Part shown: positions 54,983 through 61,821 of the stretch, in pieces
Layout of the letters: every line of letters begins with the position of its first letter
Numbering within the stretch: position 1 is the first letter of the stretch
DNA from: Actinopolymorpha alba DSM 45243
GTDB taxonomy: Bacteria > Actinomycetota > Actinomycetes > Propionibacteriales > Actinopolymorphaceae
DNA: 64,000 bases
NCBI RefSeq assembly: GCF_000373925.1
Contig: NZ_KB892812.1
Coordinates: forward strand, 62,179-126,178
Direction: 5' to 3'
The notes under the pieces: model-generated
The model's database searches: none
What the model was told of the DNA's origin: nothing
What the model saw: the letters and a program-made list of their open reading frames with translations, nothing else
Made by a program: the position numbers and the translations under genes

Positions 54983-55966
54983 GTGGGTTCGTCCTTCCGG
55001 CATACTCGGTCTGTGACTTTCGATGTATTTCCTTCAGATGAAGATGCACCTCGGGACGGCTTTCGACATGGGCCCGTAAATGCTCAGGAAGCTCGCCAGT
55101 CTATCGACGATCTGGTTAGCGAGGCCCTTCGCTACCAGTCGAGCCAGGCCTACCGGGAGCTTCTCCGGTTCGTAGGAGGCTTTCGTCGATACGCCCCATT
55201 CAATGCACTCCTGATCCACACCCAACGAAGTGGTGCCCGGTACGTCGCGCCAGCGCACCGCTGGCGAGATAAATACCGTCGTCGGGTCAAACCGGGAGAG
55301 CAACCCCTCGTTGCGCTGCAGCCCTTCGGGCCGGTGATGTTCGTTTATGACGTCTCGCAGACAGAGCCCGAGCCTGGAGCCGAACACTTGCCGATCCGAG
55401 TGATCAATCCATTCGCGATGCCGCCAATGGTCAATGTGGAGCCTGCCCTAACGCGGACAATCGGAAACGCAAAAGCGGACGGAGTTCGTGTCACCGCGGT
55501 GCCGGCAGGCTCCCAGTCGGCCGGTTGCATTCGCATGGCAACGCCCGGCTTGAGTCAAGAGGTAGTAGTGAGGCGGCGGCCCCTAGAAGCGACCCAGCTT
55601 CCCATCCGTTACGAAGTGGAAATCAATCGAGACCTAAATCCTACGGAGCGATTCGCGACACTCGCCCATGAATTAGGACACTTGTACTGCGGTCACATGG
55701 GGACACCCAATCCAAAGTGGTGGCCAGACCGGCATAAGATCAGCCACGTGGTCATGGAATTTGAGGCAGAGTCAGTGGCGTACCTGGCGTACCTGGCGTG
55801 CCAGAGAATTGATGAGGGGGCGAGGATGCCAGTACACCTCGCCCAATATCTAGATGCTGAACCTCGTGTCCCTGAAGACATCAGTCTTGAGCGTATTATG
55901 ATTGCGGCAGGGCGTGTGGTTGAGATGGGAATCCGATTCCTTGGTCTGCGCAAGGCTGAGCGTTGA
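54983..55966 (+). CDS. ArdC-like/ImmA-IrrE metallopeptidase
   Basis: A protein of up to 327 aa; GTG 55013 is an equally possible start and neither has a clear ribosome site. The N-terminal half (LLRFVGGFRRYAPFNALLIH, PAHRWRDKYRRRVKPGEQPL, FVYDVSQTEPEP) resembles the ssDNA-binding domain of ArdC antirestriction proteins. The C-terminal half is a zincin: ERFATLAHELGHLYCGHMG (HExxH) with the downstream glutamate in MEFEAESVAYLAYL. ArdC proteins shield incoming plasmid DNA from restriction, while ImmA peptidases cleave repressors. In this position it could control the sigma factor or process a defence protein. It is more AT-rich than the helicase genes. Confidence 0.75.
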   Translation: MGSSFRHTRSVTFDVFPSDEDAPRDGFRHGPVNAQEARQSIDDLVSEALRYQSSQAYRELLRFVGGFRRYAPFNALLIHTQRSGARYVAPAHRWRDKYRRRVKPGEQPLVALQPFGPVMFVYDVSQTEPEPGAEHLPIRVINPFAMPPMVNVEPALTRTIGNAKADGVRVTAVPAGSQSAGCIRMATPGLSQEVVVRRRPLEATQLPIRYEVEINRDLNPTERFATLAHELGHLYCGHMGTPNPKWWPDRHKISHVVMEFEAESVAYLAYLACQRIDEGARMPVHLAQYLDAEPRVPEDISLERIMIAAGRVVEMGIRFLGLRKAER

Positions 55967-56030
55967 TCAGTGGCGCCGCGGCTGCTCTCCGATAGTACTG
56001 GTAGCTGAATTTCCGTTTTAATTTCTGCAT

Positions 56031-56235
56031 TTAGTTATTGGCGACGAGTTTCGCATAGTCGCGGTCGAGGATGGCGGCTCTTTCTAGGATCTGCGACGGT
56101 GGCCGTCCATTCGAACGGCTCGGTGTCTTCGTTCCATTGGGTCGATGTAGTCCTTGATGCGTTGAATCAGTTCCGCGAGGGAGTCGAGAGAACCTAGTGG
56201 ATGGACTGCCGAGTGATGATGCCGAATCTTCCGGA
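56031..56235 (-). pseudogene. IS630-family transposase relic (C-terminus)
   Basis: The reverse strand shows, across three frames, LGSLDSLAELIQRIKDYIDP, then WNEDTEPFEWTATVA, then QILERAAILDRDYAKLVANN and a stop at 56031. This is the characteristic end of IS630 transposases ('..L...I..FI..WNE...PF.WTATAD.ILERVAILNRDF.KLLANN'). Two frameshifts separate the pieces and the catalytic DDE part is missing. It marks past transposition at the right side of the DISARM locus. Confidence 0.7.
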
Positions 56236-56268
56236 CACCCGTCGGAGAACAAAAGCGTACAACCTGGA

Positions 56269-57597
56269 TTAGCCGAGCAGTACTTCTTCGGGCCGTCGGT
56301 GGGTTACGGCTGCGGGATATCCTTCAAGAACGTCAGCTAGCAGGGCGTCGAGGTCGGCGCCGTAGTCCGCGGCGGCCAGGCGTAGTACCTGTTCAACAAG
56401 AATGCGGCCCGGTACGAGGACCAGCGGGTATTGGTCGTCGATGACCTCGATTTGAGCCTGCTTGGAGAAGGTGCCGGTGGTGACGAAAACTCCGAGCCAG
56501 CCTCTGCGAAGTCGGGCCACTACCCGGGCAACCTGGTCCGGGCTCACGGAAGACTCAGGGGCTATGCATTTGGCCTGCCCCAAGACAACAAGTGGTGTGG
56601 TGCTGCCCGGGGAACCGACGTCGAGGCGGCCTACGAAATCCATGCCCCCGTCGCCACCGACGCGGGTGAGCCAGCCGTCACGGTAGGTCGCTCCTGAGCG
56701 GCTTAGGAGCTGGGCTGTCACACGTGAGGCGAGGTGTTCGAAGGCATGCTTGCGGCCGTCAAAGAAGCGATAGAGCGTGCGTAAGACGTCAGCGTCGGCG
56801 GAGCCTTTCGTGGGTAGTTGGTCTTCGTGGGACTTCACCCGTGAGGAGACAACCCGTCGCCGGATGCGTGGGATGGCGGCGCTGCCTTCTCTGATCCAGC
56901 GCTTCCAAGCCTGCGGTGCATGCCTGTTTGCCTGGATCGCGGTGAGGCTGGCGTCACGCCGATCGTCGACCCACCGCAGGTCGAGTGTGTCGCCGCTTTC
57001 GGACATGTCCACGACGGCAAGGTCCAGAAGGATGTTGGGGAAGCTGCGCCCGGTGACTGGGTCACGTTGAACGACGTGCTCCAGGCGTTCAATGAGCGCA
57101 GCGCCGCAGAACTCGACGTGACCCTTGACGATGCTCCGGCCACCCCAGTGAACCGTGCTCGAGCGGAACAAGAGAAGCGGAGGGGCCAGGACGCGTTCAT
57201 CTGAGTTGGTTCCGGCGTGGAATCGCCAGGCATCCAGGAGGGCTCTGTTGCCAGCGGTGACGCCAGGCAGGCCGTCAGTGCTGGGCTTATGGTCGCCGTA
57301 GTAGCGCACATGCCCGTGGTCGAGGTCGAACTCGTCATGCCAGGGATTCGTGGCATGTCCGGCCTTCCACGGGCTGGATCGGATCGCGATCACAGGTCGC
57401 CGGGAGCCGTCCGGGCCAGCAACACAGGCGGTGGCGTTGATCCCCCGCTCCAACATGATCTTCGGCTGGCTACTGCCTGGTGAGGCCATGAGGAAGTAGT
57501 AGTTCGGATAGCCATCCAGCATGACCTCTATCGGGCTCGCGCCGCGCGCGTACCGAAGGATGTCGTAGACAGCAACCCGACGAGGCTTCATGGTCAC
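56269..57597 (-). CDS. AspBHI-like modification-dependent restriction endonuclease
   Basis: A 442-aa protein. The N-terminal 200 residues (MTMKPRRVAVYDILRYARGA, YPNYYFLMASPGSSQPKIML, NPWHDEFDLDHGHVRYYGDH, ANRALLD-like strand GNRALLDAWRFHAG) match the SRA-like methyl-base-reading domain of AspBHI enzymes. The C-terminal part is an Mrr-type nuclease: FEHLASRVTAQLLSRSG, GGDGGMDFVGRLDVG and VVLGQAKC, with D-(x)n-QxK catalytic residues at about 316-343. AspBHI cuts DNA near 5-methylcytosine in a YS(5mC)NS context. As a solitary type IV enzyme it would attack modified foreign DNA. It sits just right of the IS630 relic on the reverse strand. Confidence 0.82.
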   Translation of the reverse strand: MTMKPRRVAVYDILRYARGASPIEVMLDGYPNYYFLMASPGSSQPKIMLERGINATACVAGPDGSRRPVIAIRSSPWKAGHATNPWHDEFDLDHGHVRYYGDHKPSTDGLPGVTAGNRALLDAWRFHAGTNSDERVLAPPLLLFRSSTVHWGGRSIVKGHVEFCGAALIERLEHVVQRDPVTGRSFPNILLDLAVVDMSESGDTLDLRWVDDRRDASLTAIQANRHAPQAWKRWIREGSAAIPRIRRRVVSSRVKSHEDQLPTKGSADADVLRTLYRFFDGRKHAFEHLASRVTAQLLSRSGATYRDGWLTRVGGDGGMDFVGRLDVGSPGSTTPLVVLGQAKCIAPESSVSPDQVARVVARLRRGWLGVFVTTGTFSKQAQIEVIDDQYPLVLVPGRILVEQVLRLAAADYGADLDALLADVLEGYPAAVTHRRPEEVLLG

Positions 57598-57640
57598 ATC
57601 ATGCCTGCTCGGCGTTCCATGAGATTCACCGTTCGGTCTG

Positions 57641-58600
57641 TCAGTCGATGAGGATGCTCACGATATCGGCGACGGTACGGGCGCAGCCCCACGACAGACT
57701 CACCCCTGCCCCTCCATGGCCGTAGTTGTGGATGATCCATCCGACGGGGAGTTCCTCTGCTTCTAGCTGGATGTCCTGGCGAGTCGGGCGTAACCCAACG
57801 CGATGGCCAATGACCTGGGCATCGGCTAGACGCGGATCTATTGACCGGCACCTGGCGAGGATTCGATGAGCGATACCGGGGTCGGGATCCCGTTCCCACA
57901 CGTCCTTCTCTGCCGTACCACCGAGGAGTACGTGGTCGCGGTGAGGGTAGATCGCGATGAATTCCGAATCGTCGCCGGTGTCAGCTTCGATGAAGTTCGT
58001 GAGTCCGGGATTGGTGACGGCGACGTGGTACCCCCGGACGGGGTAGAGGTCGGGATCGGGGACTAACTCACGGGCGCCGATGCCAGTGCAGTTCACGATG
58101 ACCTGGGCGTTGTCAGCGGCGCGAAGCGATGTGATGCGTGCGATGTCGAGGCGACCGCCGGCGCGCTTCAACCTCGTCGTGAGGTACGACAGGTACTCCG
58201 GCATGTCGAGCAGGGGAGCCGAGTAGAAGGTCCCGTAGCAGTAGCCAGGCGGGAGCTCGTCGGGCCGACACGCTCGCCGATCCGACAGGAGCCGTGCCCA
58301 TTCCGGCGGCTCATGGTAGGTCGTCGAAACCTCGATGCCTGAAGCGATCCGTACGCCGGTGCTCGCTTCCTCCGCCAGGTCGGTGAGGATATCGAGGGTC
58401 TGCTTTGCCCAGGGCAACACTCGGTCCCGCGGATCGACCATCCACGGCCCCCACAGCGCGCCTGCCACTGCGGATGTGGAGTGCTCGGGTGGTTCAGCGG
58501 TCTTCACAACGACCGGAAAGCCGGACTCGGCCAGGACGACAGCGGTGGTCAGGCCGATGACCCCGCCTCCCACAACCAGGATCGGATCCGCGTGAGTCAT
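57641..58600 (-). CDS. FAD-dependent D-amino-acid oxidase-like oxidoreductase
   Basis: A 319-aa DAO-family flavoprotein, the usual length for D-amino-acid oxidase. The N-terminal dinucleotide-binding motif is PILVVGGGVIGLTTAVVLAE. The flavin-contact segment is STSAVAGALWGPWMVDPRDR; NCTGIGARELVPDPDLYPVRG, VLLGGTAEKDVW, the substrate arginine-region HRVGLRPTRQDIQLE and the C-terminal HNYGHGGAGVSLSWGCA are typical. It oxidises D-amino acids to keto acids with production of H2O2. The start ATG overlaps the stop of the regulator gene upstream (ATGA), so both are read from the regulator promoter. Whether it serves the divergent RiPP cluster is not known. Confidence 0.88.
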   Translation of the reverse strand: MTHADPILVVGGGVIGLTTAVVLAESGFPVVVKTAEPPEHSTSAVAGALWGPWMVDPRDRVLPWAKQTLDILTDLAEEASTGVRIASGIEVSTTYHEPPEWARLLSDRRACRPDELPPGYCYGTFYSAPLLDMPEYLSYLTTRLKRAGGRLDIARITSLRAADNAQVIVNCTGIGARELVPDPDLYPVRGYHVAVTNPGLTNFIEADTGDDSEFIAIYPHRDHVLLGGTAEKDVWERDPDPGIAHRILARCRSIDPRLADAQVIGHRVGLRPTRQDIQLEAEELPVGWIIHNYGHGGAGVSLSWGCARTVADIVSILID

Positions 58601-60033
58601 CGTGACGGGACTACCTGCCGAGCGAGTGCACGTTCGAGGATGGGTAAGAAGTCTCGTACGTACTCGTTACGGCTGGCGCGCCGGAGCCGGCTCGCCAGCC
58701 GCTGGAGGACATCGACACTCCGCGCGGAACGAACGGTCTTCATGCGTTCGGTCGCGGTCATTCCGATAGCGCAGGCATCCTCGAACTTCCCCGATGCGGC
58801 GGCTGCCGTGGCAAGCCAGGCGCCCTCAAACAGAGATCGTCGTTGCTGTGGGTCGTCAAGCGGCCGTTGATATGCGCCTGTACGAAGGAGCGCTTCGCCG
58901 CGGCGGAGCAGTTTCCGACCGGTCGTACGGTCGCCGGCATCGATCGCGAGAGTGCCGGCATGAGCGAGGGCGTAACCTGCTTGGACGTCGAGATGGTTCG
59001 GCGTAAGGAAGTACATCCAGTCGGGCTGCTCGGCGCCTTGATCGTCACTCACCATGTCAAGCGCCGACTGGTATGCCTGTTCGAAGCTCGGGACGTCGCC
59101 ACTGATCGCGTACCCATACGAGAGACGGGTCTGGACGGATGCGCGCACGTTGACTGGCGTTCCGACCGCGATCTTGGCGGCCGTCTCGCCGAGACTGACC
59201 GCATCCTCTGGTTGTTCCAAAGTCGCTGCCTGGAACGCCAGGTCGGCCACGATGTGAGCGGCCATCGGCCGGTAGTTCGATTCGCGGGCGGCCCGTAACG
59301 CGGTGAAGAAGTAGCGCTGTGCGAGTCCATGCTTCCCGGCGTCGAATGCCATCCACCCAGCGAGTTGGCCAATGGTGGCGAGCGCGGCGATGAGGCGATT
59401 CTCAACCTTGGCGGCGTGGCCGCCCTGTCGGATGAGGAGGGCAACAGTCCGGAAGTGGGCCCCAACATAGTCCAGATGCATGCCTCCACCGCCAGCGTCG
59501 TCGAGCTTCTGCAGGAGCGGAATGGAATGCTCCAGTTGCTCGAGTAGCGGTCCTCCATCGCCGGGTGCGAGCGGCTCCTGGTGGACGGAGATCGGCGCCG
59601 ACAGGTATCCGGTGGCCTGCGCGGTGAGGCTGGCGCCGGAGATAGCGAGGAATTGTCGCCGATCGAGCAAGCCGCTCACCACCCAGTCATCGATTACCTT
59701 GAGTGTGCCACGGCGGCCCCATGGCAGGTCCAGCCCTGTGTCAGCGGTGACGACGTAGGGCGACTCGGTGGCCATGCCTTGCCAGAGTTCTGCCACCGTC
59801 ACCGGTCTGCCCAGTTCCGCTGAAAGCAGCGAGGCGACCAAGGTAGGAACTGGCGGTCTCGGAATCCGGCCTGTGTCACGCCAGTGGTACGGCGCCGTCT
59901 CGGCGATCGTACCGGCGCCGAAGGCGCGGTTGACGCGCTGAGCGAGCGTACGCGGCGACCAGCCCAGCTCATCCAGAAGCCGGTGCAGGACAGCGTTCGG
60001 CTGCCTCTTCCCCCTCTCCGCAGGTGTGTCCAT
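58597..60033 (-). CDS. Helix-turn-helix/TPR transcriptional regulator
   Basis: A 478-aa regulator starting at ATG 60033; a longer frame to 60120 has an unlikely Cys-rich tail. The first 75 residues (LHRLLDELGWSPRTLAQRVN, AFGAGTIAETAPYHWRDTGR, VASLLSAELGRPVTVAELW) are an HTH of the actinomycete SCO4441-like group. A Trp/Gly-rich linker (DLPWGRRGTLKVIDDWV, LLDRRQFLAISGASL) and about seven TPR-like helix pairs follow (IAALATIGQLAGWMAFDAGK, RYFFTALRAARESNYRPMAA). Such proteins frequently sit next to RiPP and resistance genes. It is divergent from the graspetide genes and overlaps the DAO-like gene. The TGTCAA repeats just upstream of its start may be its operator. Confidence 0.85.
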   Translation of the reverse strand: MDTPAERGKRQPNAVLHRLLDELGWSPRTLAQRVNRAFGAGTIAETAPYHWRDTGRIPRPPVPTLVASLLSAELGRPVTVAELWQGMATESPYVVTADTGLDLPWGRRGTLKVIDDWVVSGLLDRRQFLAISGASLTAQATGYLSAPISVHQEPLAPGDGGPLLEQLEHSIPLLQKLDDAGGGGMHLDYVGAHFRTVALLIRQGGHAAKVENRLIAALATIGQLAGWMAFDAGKHGLAQRYFFTALRAARESNYRPMAAHIVADLAFQAATLEQPEDAVSLGETAAKIAVGTPVNVRASVQTRLSYGYAISGDVPSFEQAYQSALDMVSDDQGAEQPDWMYFLTPNHLDVQAGYALAHAGTLAIDAGDRTTGRKLLRRGEALLRTGAYQRPLDDPQQRRSLFEGAWLATAAAASGKFEDACAIGMTATERMKTVRSARSVDVLQRLASRLRRASRNEYVRDFLPILERALARQVVPSR

Positions 60034-60102
60034 AACCAGTCCCGTCTCGCAGTCGCCACCCCGCTGCCCAGCCCTACCGACCACGTACAGCTGGGGACCA
60101 AG

Positions 60103-60117
60103 TTGACAGTTTTGACA
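60103..60117. promoter_or_regulatory. TTGACA direct repeat in the divergent regulator/RiPP promoter
   Basis: TTGACA occurs at 60103-60108 and again at 60112-60117, a 9-base period (TGTCAA-AAC-TGTCAA on the other strand). The pair sits 70 bases upstream of the regulator start and about 115 bases from the first RiPP gene. It can be read as a -35 element or as tandem operator sites for the HTH/TPR regulator. Confidence 0.45.
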
Positions 60118-60227
60118 CATTCAACGCCTCCCCGCAAGCACGGGTAGCGGCTGAAATTGCGCGTGTCGTTAGCGCTGCGGGGCGAGAGAGGCCGCCGCAT
60201 CTGTAGAGATCGGGGAAGGAGCCAGTC

Positions 60228-60311
60228 GTGAGGTCTTCAATGTGGAAGGCCGCGAACTTCATGGTGTTCGTCGTGCTCGGGTTTTTCTACGTGATGGTCG
60301 TGTCGCGATGA
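60228..60311 (+). CDS. 27-aa single-pass membrane peptide in the graspetide operon
   Basis: GTG 60228 preceded by GGAAGGAG at 60214-60221 opens a 27-codon frame. It reads VRSSMWKAANFMVFVV, then LGFFYVMVVSR: a positive/polar start, one continuous hydrophobic helix and a final Ser-Arg. Its TGA overlaps the ATG of the next gene (ATGA), which argues that it is really translated as the first gene of the operon. No known family; possible roles are immunity, export partner or membrane anchor for the maturase. An internal ATG at 60240 is an alternative start. Confidence 0.6.
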   Translation: MRSSMWKAANFMVFVVLGFFYVMVVSR

Positions 60312-60541
60312 GCGCGGACGGCCTGGACAGCGGCAAGGTGGATTGGATCTGGGACGGCCGTCTTGCCCAAATGGGCTACACCCAGAGCGACCTCAGCACG
60401 CTTGCCCGCGTGCTGTTGCGGACCTGCCCGCACTGCGGCGCTGAGCCAGGAGCGTACTGCGTCAACACCTCGTCCGGTGTGCTGCTCGAAGGGCTCGATA
60501 CTCAGCACGTGTCACGCAGGACGATGCCGGATCACGCCTAG
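60308..60541 (+). CDS. Small zinc-finger protein
   Basis: A 77-aa protein starting at ATG 60308 within the stop of the membrane peptide. The middle shows LRTCPHCGAEPGAYCVNTSS and then LDTQHVSRR, a CPxCGAxxGxxC...H pattern of the small zinc-binding domain common in actinophage and actinomycete proteins ('DNA-binding phage zinc finger'). The N-terminal part DSGKVDWIWDGRLAQMGYTQ is unrecognised. The position, between the membrane peptide and the precursor, suggests it belongs to the graspetide operon, perhaps as an accessory or regulator. Function unknown. Confidence 0.65.
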   Translation: MSADGLDSGKVDWIWDGRLAQMGYTQSDLSTLARVLLRTCPHCGAEPGAYCVNTSSGVLLEGLDTQHVSRRTMPDHA

Positions 60542-60601
60542 CGTCGAGCTGGCCGTCCATAGCGTCGAAAGATCCGTGAGAACACAGGAGGTGGAACGGT
60601 T

Positions 60602-60856
60602 ATGGATGCTGCTATGAACGTCGTACGCCCGTGGGGATTGACCAGGATGGGATCATTCGCCTCGCCTGCATGTGTGGCGCCGGCGCGGATGGAGGTAGAT
60701 CCAGCCACCCAGCTTGGGGTGTACTACGACGCTGAAGGTCAGGCTATTCAGGCCGGCAAGCACGGGACGATCCGCAACACGCAGAAGCCGCGGATGACCA
60801 ACCAGGATGGGAAGCAGGTCGCCGACGCGCCCGATCCGGATGCGCAGAAGGACTGA
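60602..60856 (+). CDS. tgmA: Graspetide precursor peptide (ATP-grasp-modified RiPP)
   Basis: An 84-aa peptide from ATG 60602 with a strong AGGAGGTG at 60586-60593. It carries the TIGR04186-type leader RPWGLTRM at residues 9-16 and the conserved block DPATQLGVYYDAEGQAI, QAGKHGT at 33-56. The C-terminal core (57-84) is rich in the expected reactants: Thr56, Thr60 and Thr66 as ester acceptors and Asp69, Asp75, Asp78, Asp80, Asp84 as donors. Asp69-Gly70 is a natural aspartimide site. It is directly followed by the ATP-grasp ligase and the PIMT-like methyltransferase. The name follows common usage for this family (tgm). Confidence 0.88.
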   Translation: MDAAMNVVRPWGLTRMGSFASPACVAPARMEVDPATQLGVYYDAEGQAIQAGKHGTIRNTQKPRMTNQDGKQVADAPDPDAQKD

Positions 60857-60867
60857 GAGGACCTGCG

Positions 60868-61821
60868 GTGGATACCGGAGCGGTGCTCGTGATCACGGGA
60901 GAGGACACCACGGCCGATGCGGTCATCGAGCACCTGAATGCTCGTGGTGTACGCGTGGCAAGGCTCGACCTGGCGGACTTCCCGGAAACCGTCTCCGTAG
61001 CTGCCCACCTTGGCGGCGGCGAGGGCGTGCGCGGCGCGTTGCGTACGCCCTCGCGAAGCGTGGATCTGGCAGCCGTAAGAAGCCTGTATTACCGGCGGCC
61101 ATCTCTGCCGACGTTTCCACAATTGAGCGACCAGGACGCGCGGTTCGCGCTGGCGCAGGTTCGCTACGGATTTGCTGGTGTATTGGACGCTCTACCGGGC
61201 TGCCTTTACGTGAATCACCCTCGCCGCGCTGGTGTTGCGGAGTACAAGCCGGCGCAGCTGGCGGTTGCCGCTTCGCTCGGTTTCGAGGTGCCGGCGACCT
61301 TGATCACCAATCGGGCCGAGGAGGCGGTGGCATTCGCGAAGGCGTGTGGGCCGATCGTCTACAAACCGCTCGCCTCTCCGACGTACCAGGTGAAGGGCGA
61401 ATTCCGCACGGTGTGGGTACGCGAGGTCGATCCCGCTGACCTGGACGACACGGTGGCCGGCACGGCGCACCTCTTCCAGGCGAAGGTGGACAAGGTTGCC
61501 GATCTTCGGGTGACGGTGGTGGGTGAGCAGGTGTTCTGCGTGCAGATCACCTCGTCACTGGTGGATTGGCGGGAGCGGTACGACCTGATCGAGCGCTACA
61601 CCGTCATCGACCCTCCGGCCGGCTTGCCAACTCGACTGCGCCGCTACCTGGATCGGTTCGGACTGGCGTACGGCTGCTTCGACTTCGGCCTTGGTCGAGA
61701 TGGAACGTGGTGGTGGTACGAGTGCAACCCGGCCGGCGAGTGGGGCTGGCTGGAGGCTGAAACTAACCTGCCGGTCGCAGCGGCATTCGCTGACCTGCTG
61801 GAACGGGGACTCCTGACATGA
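60868..61821 (+). CDS. tgmB: ATP-grasp ribosomal peptide maturase
   Basis: A 317-aa ATP-grasp ligase starting GTG 60868 (GAGAGG at 60855-60860), 11 bases behind the precursor gene. The pre-ATP-grasp domain has LVITGEDTTADAVIEHLNAR and SLYYRRP; the linker has NHPRRAGVAEYKPAQLAVAA. The ATP lysine lies in GPIVYKPLASPTYQ, followed by HLFQAKVDKVADLRVTVVGE, and the metal-binding E/N occur in WWWYECNPAGEWGWLE. The family (TIGR04187) couples side-chain carboxylates of the precursor to Thr/Ser/Lys side chains, forming macrolactones or macrolactams. Its stop overlaps the methyltransferase ATG by 4 bases. Confidence 0.92.
   Translation: MDTGAVLVITGEDTTADAVIEHLNARGVRVARLDLADFPETVSVAAHLGGGEGVRGALRTPSRSVDLAAVRSLYYRRPSLPTFPQLSDQDARFALAQVRYGFAGVLDALPGCLYVNHPRRAGVAEYKPAQLAVAASLGFEVPATLITNRAEEAVAFAKACGPIVYKPLASPTYQVKGEFRTVWVREVDPADLDDTVAGTAHLFQAKVDKVADLRVTVVGEQVFCVQITSSLVDWRERYDLIERYTVIDPPAGLPTRLRRYLDRFGLAYGCFDFGLGRDGTWWWYECNPAGEWGWLEAETNLPVAAAFADLLERGLLT

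Noticed and set aside
30475..55966. Pure Druantia system
   Set aside because: Only the DruE-like helicase and a C5 methylase would fit; no DruF/DruG/DruH-like genes are seen and the drmA/drmB/drmD set favours DISARM.
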